Counted from the stretch's first letter, positions 29,230 to 42,300 are shown. The stretch: 64,000 nt of DNA from Thiosocius sp963719025 (GCA_963719025.1 CAVRBK010000042.1:7594-71593); one strand, 5' to 3'. The notes: generated from the sequence alone by a model not told the origin. A program made the numbers and translations.

Positions 29230-31785
29230 ATGTCCATTCGTAGCAAGCTGATCATGTTTACCGTGCTGCCCGTGGTGGCGGTTTATTCGCTGCTGTTCGC
29301 CATCGGCGTGACACACGTGCGCGATCAGCACAGCGCCTACGCCCAGGACTGGCTGGCGGAACATGCCCGCCACCAGGCGTCACGCCTGGCACTGCTGTTT
29401 TCACAGGCACCGGCCCTGGCCGAGGGTATCGCCGACCTGGTGCTTGCCGACCCCGCACAGTCGCAGGCACTGCTTTACGCCCACCTGATCGACGGCCTGC
29501 GGCGCACACCGGTCGCCGACAGCGCGGCGGTGGCCTACGGCAGGCCGCCACGCAGCGCGCTGATGCGCCGCGGCGCACCAGCTGGCGAATTGGTCGCCGA
29601 ATCAGCGATTACCGGACAAAGCGCCGGCTGGCATGTCGACGCGCAGAGCCTGCGCTTCAATCGACAGATCTATCGACAGGGTCAGCGCTTTGGTCAGACC
29701 TGGGTCGAGCTGCCGGTTGCCGGTATTTACGCCGAACTGGCGAAACAGCAGAGCGCTGGAGTGCGCCTGTTCGTCAACGGCGATGAAGGCCGCTTGCTGG
29801 CACCGCTCGGGGCCGCTGCGGAAACCGTTGCGCTCGCCGACGCGCTGCAGTTTCCCGCCGAAACGCAGCGTGTCGAAACCAGCGCCGCTGCGGACGGGCA
29901 GACCTACTGGACCGTCAGCGCCCAGCTGCCCGGTTTTCCCTGGCGCATCACCGCGGTCACCCCCACGGCCACTGCGCTGGCGTCTGCGCGCCACGAGGTG
30001 GGTGTGGTCGCCATGGGGCTGACCCTGTCGCTGGCGGCCATCATCCTGATTATCGGCCTGGTCGCGCGCCGGATCACCCAACCGCTGAAAGCGCTGGACG
30101 ACAGCGTCAACGCCATAACGCGCGGTGAGATCATTGTCGCGCCAACGGTAACAACGGACGACGAACTGGGACGCCTGACCGGTGCAATCGGACGCATGGC
30201 TCACGAGATCGAGGATCGCGAGAAGCAGCTGCGCCATTCCCACGAGGTTCTGGAGCAGCGGGTCGAGCAACGCACCGCCGCTTTGAGCGAGAGCAACCGG
30301 CGACTGTTGCGCCAGGTCGAGGAGACGCGCAAGACGCAGACTGCCCTGGAGCAGGCCAAGGAAGAGGCCCAGCAGGCGAGCCGGGCGAAGTCCGAGTTTC
30401 TTTCCAACATGAGCCACGAGTTGCGCACACCGTTACACGGCGTGCTCGGCTATGCCCAGATCCTGCGCCGCGACGCCGCCACCAGTGCCGCGCAGCGCGA
30501 AAGCCTGGAGGCAATCGAACGCTGCGGCCAGCACCTGCTGATCCTGATCAACGACATCCTCGACCTGACCAAGATCGAGGCCGGGCAGCTGCAGGTGGAT
30601 ATCCAGCCGGTGGACCTGCACCAGCTGATTGGCGACGTGCACATGATCATCGCGCAGCGCGCACACAACAAGGGCCTCGAACTGAACCTCGAACTGGCAC
30701 CCGATCTGCCGGGCAGCACGCTGACCGACGCGGTCAAACTCAAACAGATCCTGCTCAACCTGCTGGGCAACGCCGTGAAGTTCACGACCCGGGGAGCGGT
30801 AACCCTGTACGCCTATCCCGACGGCGCCGACTGCCTGACGTTCGAGGTGGCGGACACCGGCATCGGGATCGAGGCAGACAAGCTCGACACCATCTTCGAT
30901 GCGTTCAGTCAGGCGCGCGAGGGCCAGGTGGTGGATGGCACCGGTCTCGGCCTGGCGATCAACCAGCGGCTGATCACCCTGCTCGGCGGCGAGACCCTGC
31001 CGGTCGACAGCACGCCCGGGCGTCGGTAGCCGCTTCCGTTTCCGCATCCCCTACCGACAGCCACGGGCCGGATCGCCCTGCCTGCCGCAGCCACCGCGCC
31101 AGCGGCCGAGCCGCAGCTGCCGCCGGAGTTGCACTGCCGCATCCTGGCCGTGGATGCGATGGAGGAAGGCCGTAACATGCTGGCCGGCCTGCTCGACGGA
31201 CCGCAGTGCCGGGTCATGACCGCCGAAACCCTGGAGATCGCCCACCAGAGCCTGCAGCAGGAGGCATTCGACCTGGTATTGCTGGATGTGCGGGTGCCTG
31301 ACAACGACGCTCAGGAGGCCGCCAGCGAACTGCGCCTGATAGCCGTCGGCGAACCCAGAATCGTGGCGGTCAGCGCGACGCCCTTCCCCGATTTCGCACG
31401 CAAGGCGCGTCAGGCCGGTTTCGATGCCTTTCTGGCCAAGCCGTTCGACCATGGTCAACTGGTCACGACCGTCGCTGCCCTGCTGTGCCCCCCGGAGCCG
31501 CATGATGGCGCGGCGGCGCAGCTCGGCAGCCAGCCGCCCCCGGTCTCTGCCGATTGGCCGCAGCCACTTGCCCTCGACAGCGCCGAGCGCATGCGCGCAG
31601 CGATCGAACTCGGCGATATCGGCAGCCTGATGCAACTCGCAGAAGAACTGACCGACAACCCGGCCGCGCCGCGCGCCGAGGTCGAAAACCTGGCCCTGAT
31701 GACCCGACTGTTCGATTTCGACGGCCTGCGCCAGCTGTCCGAACGCATCCACCCCAGCGACCGGACGACACACGCCGATGCATGA
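29230..31785 (+). CDS. Hybrid sensor histidine kinase with C-terminal receiver-like domain, one frameshift
   Basis: Inner-membrane kinase. N-terminal helix 'LIMFTVLPVVAVYSLLFAIG', a periplasmic sensor of about 230 residues, second helix 'VVAMGLTLSLAAIILIIGLV', HAMP domain, coiled coil, then the dimerisation box 'FLSNMSHELRTPLHGVLGYA' (phosphorylated His about residue 396) and HATPase boxes 'NLLGNAVKFT', 'DTGIGIEAD', 'GTGLGLAI'. An indel near 31015 precedes a receiver-like module: 'LVLLDVRVPDNDAQEAASEL' with the Asp, then 'FLAKPFD' with the Lys. The C-terminus is helical, possibly an Hpt remnant. ATG 29230 chosen over the GTG at 29224. About 850 residues. Confidence 0.85.
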
Positions 31786-31843
31786 CACCCGTCGAGCTTT
31801 TCTCCTATCATGCAGCGATCATCTGTAGCAGCGTCCCAATCTC

Positions 31844-33716
<1,873 letters not shown>

Positions 33717-33798
33717 GCCGTCCACAACCGCCGCGACGCCCGCGCACGGCATTCCGGGCTAGAATAGAAAGTCCCGCATTACGGCAAGGTAAACCGTT

Positions 33799-34875
33799 AT
33801 GAGCTATCCCACCCAATTGACTGCCCTCGGCCTCATGCTCGCCTTTCAGGTGAACACCGCAGCAGCCACGGAGTCACCTGGCGCGTTCCGCATCATGAGC
33901 GCCGAAGAGGTTACCGCCCACAGCGCGGCGATGAACACCCTGCGGGGGAGCGCGCGCGAAGACTACCGTAACGCCCAGTATGAGCAGCTCCGGCAACGGG
34001 CACTCGAACAGGGCTACGGCATGCCGCCCGCGCCGCCCTGGCAGGCTGCAGCCATGGCACAGACGCCAGCAACGCCGTCGGCCGGGATCGCGGCCGGAGA
34101 TACCGCGCCCGCAGCGGACGGCGGACAAAACGCGATGACCGACACAGCGGCACGTCACGCCGCGATGCGCGAGAAGATGCGCGCCCATCGCGAGGCCCTG
34201 CTGCAGGCCGCCAATAGCAAACCGGCGGACCTCGTCACCCTGGCGGATCCAACACCTGCGCCATCCGCCGTCACAGCGCCGGCAGAACCCGCACCGGTGG
34301 CCGCAGCGCCGACCAGCACTAGAGCCCCGGCCCCAACCCCGACGCTTGAGCCTGTCGCAGCGGACACACCGCCAGCGGCTGTCACGGAAGCGCCTGTGAG
34401 CGCCGCGCCGCAGGCCGGGTTTGGCGCGGCTCCGGCCGTCGAGATGAGCGCCGTCGCCGCCCCCCCGACGGCCTCGCTGAGAATCACGGAACAGGCCCCA
34501 CCGCCAGCGGTCGCAGCTAAGCCTGCCGATACGACACTGCCAGGCGCAGCCGAAGCGGCTGAAATGGCTGCCGCCGCACCACAGGGCAGCGATCCGGCCG
34601 CCAGCAGCTATGCATCGTCGGATGCCATGAATGCCTATCGTGAAGCGATGCGCAACCGCTTCGATGACTACATGAAAGAACGCCAGGCCAAGGTGGAGGA
34701 AGCGGCGCGCCTGCAGCGTGAACAGCACGAGGCCAACATGGAAAAGAGCCGTGCCGCGCGTCCCGCACAGAATCGCTTCTCACCTTACCCCTACCCGGCA
34801 GCGCCGCCGGCCTATGGTCCGCGCTACCCCTCGGCCTATCCGGGTTACCGCACACCTTACTGGCAGCAACGCTGA
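33799..34875 (+). CDS. Ala/Pro-rich secreted or surface protein, unknown function
   Basis: 358 residues, one frame. An N-terminal signal-like segment ('LTALGLMLAFQVNTAAATES') is followed by a long low-complexity Ala/Pro/Thr region (about 85-270), a charged helix 'NRFDDYMKERQAKVEEAARL' typical of a coiled coil, and a Pro/Tyr-rich end ('NRFSPYPYPAAPPAYGPRYP'). Such composition fits an extracytoplasmic linker or peptidoglycan-associated protein. It lies 82 bases after the sigma-54 regulator and has its own AT-rich leader. Not recognised as a known family. Confidence 0.7.
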   Translation: MSYPTQLTALGLMLAFQVNTAAATESPGAFRIMSAEEVTAHSAAMNTLRGSAREDYRNAQYEQLRQRALEQGYGMPPAPPWQAAAMAQTPATPSAGIAAGDTAPAADGGQNAMTDTAARHAAMREKMRAHREALLQAANSKPADLVTLADPTPAPSAVTAPAEPAPVAAAPTSTRAPAPTPTLEPVAADTPPAAVTEAPVSAAPQAGFGAAPAVEMSAVAAPPTASLRITEQAPPPAVAAKPADTTLPGAAEAAEMAAAAPQGSDPAASSYASSDAMNAYREAMRNRFDDYMKERQAKVEEAARLQREQHEANMEKSRAARPAQNRFSPYPYPAAPPAYGPRYPSAYPGYRTPYWQQR

Positions 34876-34904
34876 GCCACCCGCCCGCGGGCAACTGATG
34901 CAGG

Positions 34905-35477
34905 CTAGTGAGTGTCCTGCATCAGTTGTTCTATCCGCTTCACGTAGAGGCGCGTCTCGCGCGGCGCAAACGGTGAGGCGTGTTTCCAACGCTTCACCTC
35001 GCCGTGCTTGCGCTCCGCCCGTCGATAGGCCTTGTGGACGTTTCCGTAGCCGGCGTTATAGCTGCCGAAGGCGAATTTCAGACGTTCCGCGGTCTGGATG
35101 TCCCGTTTCTTCTTCCACTTGCGGTACAACTGCCGGTCGTAGAATATCCCGGCGGCAATGTTCCAACGCGGCTCCTCGATCCCGGCAAGGAAAGGATTCT
35201 TGGTTTTTATCTCGCGGTAGGTGGACGGCAGGATCTGCATGATTCCACGCGCACCCATCGGACTCTTCGCGTCCGGATTCAGGCCGGATTCGGCGATGCC
35301 CTGCGCCTTGAACCAGTGCCAGTCGAAATGGGCGCCGAAGTAATGCTTGGTGTACTTGCGGAACAGTGGATCGTACTTGTTGGTCCAGTGCGCATCCTTG
35401 ACGTGACGACCGACGCCCGCGACGGCAAGCGCAGGCAGCAGCGCGGCGAACAGCCAGAGCCAGGCGCGGCTGCGCAT
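34905..35477 (-). CDS. Lytic transglycosylase with SLT domain
   Basis: Periplasmic murein-cleaving enzyme. Signal peptide 'MRSRAWLWLFAALLPALAVA'. Family 1 motifs: catalytic glutamate in 'FKAQGIAESGLNPDAKSPMG' (the ES motif), 'ARGIMQILPSTYREI' (GxMQ), 'NIAAGIFYDRQLYRKW' (N-I-x-x-G) and 'KFAFGSYNAGYGNVHKA' (A-Y-N equivalent). 190 residues, shorter than MltF, resembling stand-alone SLT proteins. Its ATG is 3 bases past the stop of the DUF350-like gene, so the two are probably co-transcribed. Confidence 0.9.
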   Translation of the reverse strand: MRSRAWLWLFAALLPALAVAGVGRHVKDAHWTNKYDPLFRKYTKHYFGAHFDWHWFKAQGIAESGLNPDAKSPMGARGIMQILPSTYREIKTKNPFLAGIEEPRWNIAAGIFYDRQLYRKWKKKRDIQTAERLKFAFGSYNAGYGNVHKAYRRAERKHGEVKRWKHASPFAPRETRLYVKRIEQLMQDTH

Positions 35478-35480
35478 CGC

Positions 35481-35712
35481 TCAGTTCAGTCCCAGGCCGA
35501 TAACCAGCCCCATTGCGGTGCCGATACCGATGAAGATCCCCATGATCATCATGCCCGACCGCCATGTTGCCCTCGGCCAGTTGCTGCGGAATGCTGAAAT
35601 TGACGATGTGGCTGAACACCTTGCAGCCCAGCCACATGAACAGCAGGGTCAGGAACCCGCCCATGCAGGCATACAGGATATTCAGGATCAACGGGTCCAT
35701 GGTGTCGCTCAT
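35481..35712 (-). CDS. Small membrane protein, DUF350-like, frameshifted
   Basis: About 77 residues once the extra G near 35558 is removed: MSDTMDPLILNILYACMGG, a helix 'FLTLLFMWLGCKVFSHIVNF', the linker 'SIPQQLAEGNMAVG' and a second helix 'MIMGIFIGIGTAMGLVIGLG'. The 'IPQQLAEGNMAVG' linker with a conserved glutamate between membrane helices is typical of DUF350/UPF0719 proteins. Function unknown. Start ATG 35712 (MSDT). Sits between DjlA and the lytic transglycosylase. Confidence 0.75.
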
Positions 35713-35747
35713 TGCTGTCTCCGGAAGGGGTCTGGCGGCTGCGCCGG

Positions 35748-36654
35748 TCATGCTCTTTTTGTGTCCAAGTCTACCGGCCGCGCAGCCCGGTGTTGCGGAC
35801 GCAATGCCGGCAAAAGGTTCCCGGCAACGGGGCGGCAGGTCAGCGTGCCGCGGGCGTCGCGGATCCGCTCGTAGGCCTGGCGGATCTCGTGGGTCTTCTG
35901 CGAGGCCACCTTCATCATCTCCTCGGGCAGCCCCTTGGAGACCAGCTTGTCCGGATGATGCTGGCTGAGCAGCCGTCGGTAGGCACGTTTGACCTCGGCG
36001 TCGCTGGCGTCGCTGGAAACCCCAAGCACCTCGTAGGCCGCCTGCAGCGAGGTCTGGCGTGACGCCGCCGCCGGCACCACGACGTTGGCCGCCACCCCCA
36101 CCAAGACCCAGCTCGGCACGCACCATGCGCTCGAGCCGGCGATAGTCGAGCTCCGACACGCCGAGGCGCCGCGCAGATGTGCTGCAACAGCGCGTCTTCG
36201 GCCTGGTCGAGTTGCCGTCGGCGTAGGCCGCCTGCAGCTGGATCTCGACGAACATGCCGATCAGCGTGCTGCGACCATGGCACTCGCGGCGGAACTGATC
36301 GAGCACCGCATCGAGATCGAAATCGGCTGACTTGCCCTGGTTGAACAGGCCGATGGCAGTCTTGCGCATCGCCGGGTCGAGTGACATCTCGTCCATCACC
36401 GCCTCGGCCATGCGGATCTCTTCCGGGCTGACCCGCCCGTCGGCCTTGGCGACCCGCCCCATGACGGCAAAGGTCGCGGTGAAGAACGCGGTCTGTACGC
36501 GCTCGCGATCGCCGGCCTCGAAGCGGCCGTCGTCCGGCAGCTGCTTCAGGCCCTTGTCGAAGTTGTGCCCGAGCGCCGCACCCAGCAGGGCGCCCAGTGG
36601 CCCGCCGAGCATGAAGCCGAAGGCACCGCCAACCAGTTTTCCCCACCAGCTCAA
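35748..36654 (-). CDS. djlA: DjlA, membrane-anchored J-domain co-chaperone, frameshifted
   Basis: TerB-domain plus J-domain co-chaperone for DnaK. The N-terminal membrane segment 'LVGGAFGFMLGGPLGALLGA' matches DjlA. The TerB region 'FTATFAVMGRVAKADGRVSP' and 'MDEMSLDPAMRKTAIGLFNQ' follows. The C-terminal J domain is 'YEVLGVSSDASDAEVKRAYR', 'LLSQHHPDKLVSKGLPEEMM' with the HPD motif. Frame changes near 36215-36225, 36175 and 36100. A TTG at 36654, 6 bases after GGAGAGG, fits the start (SWWGKLVG). Length about 300 residues before an unusual C-terminal tail; the final 20 residues may reflect another indel. Confidence 0.83.
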
Positions 36655-36766
36655 TGACCTCTCCTCATGTCCCGCCCCAGATCCGTGTTGACGGGCTAGT
36701 TTACTGCGACGGGGCGGCGACGACATCGGCGGCGTCGATTGCACGCCCCGGCACCGCACCACCCGC

Positions 36767-37433
36767 CTACTTGCCGTGCAGGTATTCCTCGTCGCGGAAG
36801 GAACCCACCCAGTGCGGCTTGAAGCCGACCATGATCGAGATCAGCCAGCCGTTGAGCACGGCCTCGGGAAAGAACATCAGCGGCAGGAACAGCAGGTAGG
36901 TGTCCGCCAGCTGCTGCAGCGAAAAGGCCCCGACCCACAGCAGCAGACCGGTTGCACTGAAGGCGACCAGCACGGCCACCAGTCCGCCCGACAGGAAGGC
37001 GTTGATGAAGACGTAGACGAAATAGTGCTTCGGCAGATAGGCGCGCACCAGCCCGAGGATCATCTGGGTCAGGGTCGACCGGCAGGACGATGAAGACCAT
37101 CGCCGAGGGGATAAAGCCGGCCCAGTCGTTCAGGCCGACCAGGGTGATGCCCAACAGGGCCAGGCTGCCGGCGAGGATCGCCAGCGACCAGCCGAACATC
37201 AGGGTCAGGGTCACCATGCCGGACAGATGCCAGACGAACCCCGGCTGCACTTCGGTGCGCATGGTCCACAATAGGAGCAGCGCCACCACGGCGCCGAGAA
37301 ACACGTTCTGCTGATCGGAATGGCCCAGGCGCCGCCAGTCCGCCCAGCGCAATGCGCGGCCGAGTACCAGGACGTACAGTACGCCAAAGCCCCAGAGCCA
37401 CGGGGTGGGAAAGAGTTGTCCGGAAAATTCCAT
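36767..37433 (-). CDS. CbiM-like energy-coupling-factor permease, frameshifted
   Basis: Polytopic inner-membrane protein resembling the CbiM/LarMN substrate-binding component of ECF metal transporters. Segments 'SGMVTLTLMFGWSLAILAGS', 'GITLVGLNDWAGFIPSAMVF' and 'HYFVYVFINAFLSGGLVAVL' are consistent with the family. The usual N-terminal Met-His metal-binding start (MHIPDG) is absent; instead it begins MEFSGQLFPTPWLWGFG. One indel near 37075. No ATPase or CbiQ partner is present, so the transport role and metal are uncertain. Confidence 0.65.
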
Positions 37434-37470
37434 CAGCTTTGGTAAATCGTCATAGTCTGGAGTGTAAACG

Positions 37471-38517
37471 ATGCAATACCGTCCCCTGTCGAACACCGGC
37501 CTGCAGGTCAGCGCGCTGTGCCTGGGCAGCATGACCTTCGGCGAACAGAACACGGAAAGGCAGGCCTTCGAACAACTCGATATGGCGCTCGACGCCGGGG
37601 TCAACTTCATTGACACCGCGGAGATGTATTCGATCCCGCCGCGTGAGGAAACCATGGGGCATACCGAGCGCATCATCGGGCGCTGGCTGCAACAACGCCA
37701 GTGTCGCGAACGCGTCGTGATCGCGAGCAAGGTCGCCGGACCGGGCCGTGACTGGATGCCGTATATCCGCGGGGGCAACAACCGGCTCGATGCCGCCAAC
37801 ATCCGGGTCGCGGTCGATGCCAGCCTGCAGCGTCTGCAGACCGATGTCATTGACCTTTATCAGTTGCACTGGCCGGACCGTCGAACCAACTTCTTCGGCG
37901 AACTCGGTTACCAGGCCGTCGCTGAGGACGACGACGAGGTGCCGCTGCTCGACACCCTGGCGGCGCTCGGCGAGTTGGTGGAAGCCGGCAAGGTACGCTT
38001 CATCGGGGTGTCCAACGAGACGCCATGGGGCCTGATGCGGTATCTCGCGCTGGCCGAGAAACACGATCTGCCGCGCATGGTTTCGATCCAGAACCCGTAT
38101 AGCCTGCTCAACCGGACCTTCGAGATCGGGCTCGGCGAGATCAGCCATCGCGAGTCGGTGGGGCTGCTGGCCTATTCGCCGCTCGCCTTCGGCGTGCTGT
38201 CCGGCAAATACCTGGCCGGCACACAACCCGCCGGCGCACGCCTGACCCTGTATCCCCACTACGATCGCTACTCCAATCCGCAGGCACAGAAGGCAACTCG
38301 CGACTACGTGACACTGGCGCGCGACAACGGTCTCGACCCGGCACAGATGGCCCTCGCGTATGTCACCAGCCGACCCTTCGTTACCAGCAACATCATCGGT
38401 GCCACCACGACAACGCAACTGCAGGCCAACCTGGCGAGCATCGACCTCACGCTGGGTGCGCAAATCCTCGATCAGATCGAGGCCATCCACCGTCGCCATC
38501 CCAACCCCGGACCCTGA
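37471..38517 (+). CDS. Aldo/keto reductase, Tas-like
   Basis: NADPH-dependent oxidoreductase of the Tas/YajO branch. TIM-barrel motifs: 'YRPLSNTGLQVSALCLGSMT', catalytic Asp-Tyr 'GVNFIDTAEMYSIPPREETM', lysine strand 'RERVVIASKVAGPGRDW', histidine strand 'DVIDLYQLHWPDRRTNFFGE', 'FIGVSNETPWGLMRYLALA', and cofactor end 'TSNIIGATTTTQLQANL'. 348 residues, one frame, start ATG 37471. Tas homologues act on small carbonyls. Divergent from the CbiM-like gene, with only 37 bases between starts. Confidence 0.92.
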   Translation: MQYRPLSNTGLQVSALCLGSMTFGEQNTERQAFEQLDMALDAGVNFIDTAEMYSIPPREETMGHTERIIGRWLQQRQCRERVVIASKVAGPGRDWMPYIRGGNNRLDAANIRVAVDASLQRLQTDVIDLYQLHWPDRRTNFFGELGYQAVAEDDDEVPLLDTLAALGELVEAGKVRFIGVSNETPWGLMRYLALAEKHDLPRMVSIQNPYSLLNRTFEIGLGEISHRESVGLLAYSPLAFGVLSGKYLAGTQPAGARLTLYPHYDRYSNPQAQKATRDYVTLARDNGLDPAQMALAYVTSRPFVTSNIIGATTTTQLQANLASIDLTLGAQILDQIEAIHRRHPNPGP

Positions 38518-38718
38518 GCGGGCAGGCCACTGAAACAAACCATCACGCCGCGCGGTCGTATTGTTCGAGACCCTTTGATAGCGGCGCGTGCGGCCGAATC
38601 GGCCGCGCCGCCCCTCAAGGCGGGACCGGCCATGCCGCTACAGGGAGTAAGGAGCAGACACAGGCAGGCGCAGCAGTTATCGCGCCCTGTTCAAGGCAGT
38701 CGATCCGGGAGACACACG

Positions 38719-38928
38719 ATGGTTACGCACTACGATATGGTGACAGGCGAGACAATCGAATTCGGCGATCCGCAACCGACCCACGGCGACCGGCAGATGT
38801 CTGACCGGGTCGCCCTGTTGGGTCTGCTGACGGTGCACGAAGCGGTCACCCGCGAGGCACAACCGAACATTCCGCCCGCCGACATCGCGGCCATGCCGAT
38901 CCTCGAACTGTTGGCCCGCTGCGAATAG
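38719..38928 (+). CDS. Small hypothetical protein, 69 residues
   Basis: Start ATG 38719, preceded by GGGAGA 8 bases upstream. Begins MVTHYDMVTGETIEFGD, polar throughout, with a central 'SDRVALLGLLTVHEAVTREA' helix and the end 'DIAAMPILELLARCE'. No signal, membrane helix or motif. The upstream in-frame extension to 38575 looks non-coding. Convergent with the Rieske gene (52 bases between stops). Function unknown. Confidence 0.55.
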   Translation: MVTHYDMVTGETIEFGDPQPTHGDRQMSDRVALLGLLTVHEAVTREAQPNIPPADIAAMPILELLARCE

Positions 38929-38980
38929 CTGGCCGGGAAAACGCCTGCGACAGCAGCGCGGTAGCTGTTTGCCACGGGGC

Positions 38981-39334
38981 TTAGACGGCGCAGAAAATCT
39001 GCCCGTCCACCACCTCTACCGGCAGGCGCTGCAGTGACTTGCCAACGCAGGGACCACGCAGGCAATAACCATCCTCGGGACGAAACAGTGCACCGTGTAT
39101 GGCGCATTGGATGAAGCTGTTGTCCAGATCGAGAAACTGGTCCGGCAGCCATTCGAGTGGTGCGCCGGTGTGCGGGCAACTGTTGCGATAGGCGGCAAGC
39201 ACACCATCCTTGCGCACCACGAAAAGTCTCAGCGGCATGTCGTCGCCGGCATCGATCTCGAAACCACGCGAACCCGGCTCGTTCAGCTCATCCAGGCCGC
39301 ACAGGGCGTGGCGCACCCGACCTTCTGTACTCAT
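38981..39334 (-). CDS. Rieske [2Fe-2S] ferredoxin
   Basis: 117-residue single-domain Rieske protein. The cluster motif is Cys-Pro-His-Thr-Gly ('RNSCPHTGAPLEWL') and Cys-Ala-Ile-His-Gly-Ala ('FIQCAIHGALFRPEDGY'), i.e. two Cys and two His. Soluble, so more like an electron carrier or oxygenase ferredoxin than a membrane complex subunit. The ATG overlaps the stop of the giant coiled-coil gene (39331-39334, ATGA), implying coupled translation and perhaps a shared redox role. Confidence 0.9.
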   Translation of the reverse strand: MSTEGRVRHALCGLDELNEPGSRGFEIDAGDDMPLRLFVVRKDGVLAAYRNSCPHTGAPLEWLPDQFLDLDNSFIQCAIHGALFRPEDGYCLRGPCVGKSLQRLPVEVVDGQIFCAV

Positions 39335-42300
39335 TGACCACCCAGTCGCAACAAACTGCTGAACAGCTCGCCGTTGCCGCTGAACACGCTCAGCGCCTCG
39401 AGGCCGGCCAGTACCATGCCGGCGCCGACTGCGGCCGGCAACCAGCGACTGCCGGAGGACATGGTATCCATGCCGATCGGCCGGTTGCCCATGGCCAGGC
39501 GATGATCGCGCAGATCGGTGACCTGGGCCTCGTCGGCGTTCTCCTGCAGGTTGTACAGGGCCTTCTGTAGCTGATCGCGTGCCGATTCGGCCTCGCGCCG
39601 GCTGAACAGCGCCTCGTCGGCCTCCACCTGGGCCTTTTCCAGCTCGCGCTTGAGACTGTCGAGCTGGCGATTGGCATCCTCGAGTTCGTCCTCGAGCATA
39701 TGGCGCGATTCGTCGGCCCCGGTCAGCTCGCGTTGGCGCTCGGACAACGACGACTCCAGCTCCTCGATCCGCTGGCGCATCGACTCCAGGGAGATCGCTT
39801 CGCGGCCGCCCGCCGCCTGCATGCGACGTTTCTGCGTCTCGACTGCGGCCAGTTGCTCGCGCATCTGGGCAACGTCCCGGATGGCCTGTTCACGCACCAT
39901 CTCGAGTTCGGTGCGCAATGCCGCCACCTCGTTCCCGTCATCGCCATCGCCGGACTGCGCCGCCCGGATCTGGTCGACATACTCTTCGATCACGCCGCGC
40001 AGTTGTTCCACTTCACTGTCACGCACCGCCAGGTCCGCGAGCAGGCGATCACGCTCTCCGAGCAGCGCATCGTCACCGCGCGCCGCCGAAATGTCGGCAA
40101 CCGCCCGCATGCGCTCGATCTCGTCCTGCAGGTCTGCGCGCTGCTGCATGGCCAGGTCGAGCTCATTTTGCAGCTCACGTTGCCGCTGTTCATGCGCGAG
40201 TAATTCGGTTTCGTGCCGCTGCAGCGCATCCGCCACCTGGTTTTCAAGATCGACCAGGCGAGCCTGTTCGTCTTCATGTTCACTCAGCGCAAACTGCAGG
40301 GTCTCGCGCTCGGCACTGGCCGCATTCAACGACTCGATCAGCTCGGCCTGTTCCTCGCGCGCCGCCGCCAGGGCCATGGCCCGCTCTTCCAGGCGCTGTT
40401 CAAGCTCCAGCTTTTCGCTGCGCAGCTGGGCGACCGCTTCGTCGCGGCCACTGCCTGCCTGCCCGACCTCGGTCTGCAACGCAGAAAGTTCACCCGTGAG
40501 CGCCCCCAACTCGTCCTGGCGCTCCGCCAGTAAGCGGTCGCGGTCGTTCAGCTCGGACTGCAATTGATCATGCTGCGTCTGCACCTGCTGCAGCTCGGCA
40601 CGCAGCCCGGCAAGCTCGTCGCTGCCGCCCTCCTGCAGGCGGGTCAGCTCGGCCAGGGCCTCGTCGAGGCGCCCCTGGACGCGTTGCTGCTCGCCAGTCG
40701 CCGCCTCATGTTGTGCGCGCAAGGCAGACAGTTCGTCGAGCAACCGGTCGATCTCGGCCTGTTTCGCCTGCTGCACACTCGCCGCCTCACCCGTCGAATC
40801 GCCGAGCGCCTGCTCGAGTTCGCCGATACGCGCCCGGGCCTCACCCAGCGACGCCTCCGCAACGGCCGTCTCATCGGCCCGGGTTTCCACCAGCTTCGCC
40901 AGCTCGGCCTCGAGCTCGCGCAGCCGCTCCTGGGCACCCTGTTGTTCGCCCACCGCCGCGTCATAACGCCCGCGCAGGGCATCGAGTTCCGCCTGTCCCT
41001 CGGCGAGCAGCGCGCGCTGCCCGTCCTGCTGCGCCGCCGCTTCTTCGGTGACGCTATCGAGGCGTTGCTGTAATTCCGCGACACGCGCCTGGGCCTCCTG
41101 CAGCGCTGCTCCGGCCTGCGTCTCGTCCGCGCTCAGTTGCTCCTGCAGGGCCGACCCTGCCTGTTGCAGCGCCTCGACCTCGGATTGCAGATCGACCAGC
41201 TGCAGCGCATGCGCCGCAGACCCGTCGTCGAGTGACTGCTGAAGCGCAGAGCGCGCCTCCTCGGCAGCCTGCAGGGCCGTATCCTTTTCCTGACCGCTGG
41301 CCCGTGCCGCATCGAGTGCGGCAGTGAGCTCATCCAGCTCGGCCTGCTTGCCGGCGAGCTGGGTCACCGCCTGCTGTTCGGCATCGCCGAGTCGTGCCTC
41401 GAGCTCGGCGACCCTGGCCTGCGCCTGCCCGATCGCCGCACCGGCCTCCTGGTTACCGTCGGCAAGCTGTCGCTGCAGGGCTTCACTGTCGTCATGCAGC
41501 CGTTGGATCTCGGCATTCAGCCCGTCAACGGTCTGCCCGCTGTCGGCACGCAGTTGATCGAGCGTCTCCTGCAGCTGGTCGCGTTCAACCTGGCGCTGTT
41601 CGAGCGCATCCCGCAGGCCGGCGAGATCCGACTGCGCGGCCTGCAACTCGTTCTGATGCGACTCGCGGCTGGCATTCTGTTCGGCCTCGACCGCCTGCAG
41701 GGCCTGCTCAAGCTCGCCGATGCGCGACTGGGCCAGCTCTGCGTCCTGCGCCGCCCGCGCCTCATGATCTTCGGCACGCTGGCGCAACTGATCACGCTCG
41801 TCACCAAGGGCCTCGAGCTTCGCCTGCAAATCCTGCTCGGCCTGTTGTGCGCTGGCATCCCGTTGCGCGAGCTGCTCCTGCAGCTCATCCCGGGCGGCCT
41901 GCACGGCGCGCTCGAGCTCATCGATGCGTGCCTGTGTCTGTTCGCGTTCCTGTGCCGCCTGCGCCGCCAGTTCTTCCGCCTGCTGGCGCAGCTGGTCACG
42001 CTCGATACCGAGGGCTTCCAGACGGGACTGCGACGCCTGCTCGGCCTGCCGCGCGGCGGCATCGCGCTGTTCGAGCTGCTCCTGCAACCCGGCCAGCGCC
42101 GACTGCCCCTCCTGCAACTGCGCAATCTGCTGGCCGAGGGTCTCGTTGGTCTGCTGCAGGGCGGCGTGCTCTGCGGCAACGCCCGACGCCTCGTTCTCCG
42201 CGTCACTCAGCCTTTGCTGCAACGCCGCCAGCATCTCACCTTCTTCGGCAACCCCGGCATCGCGCGCGGCCAATGCCGCCTGGGCCTCCTGCAGATCGAT

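Noticed and set aside
37434..37470. Cobalamin riboswitch before the CbiM-like gene
   Set aside because: Only 37 bases separate it from the divergent aldo/keto reductase, too short, and no B12-box sequence is seen.
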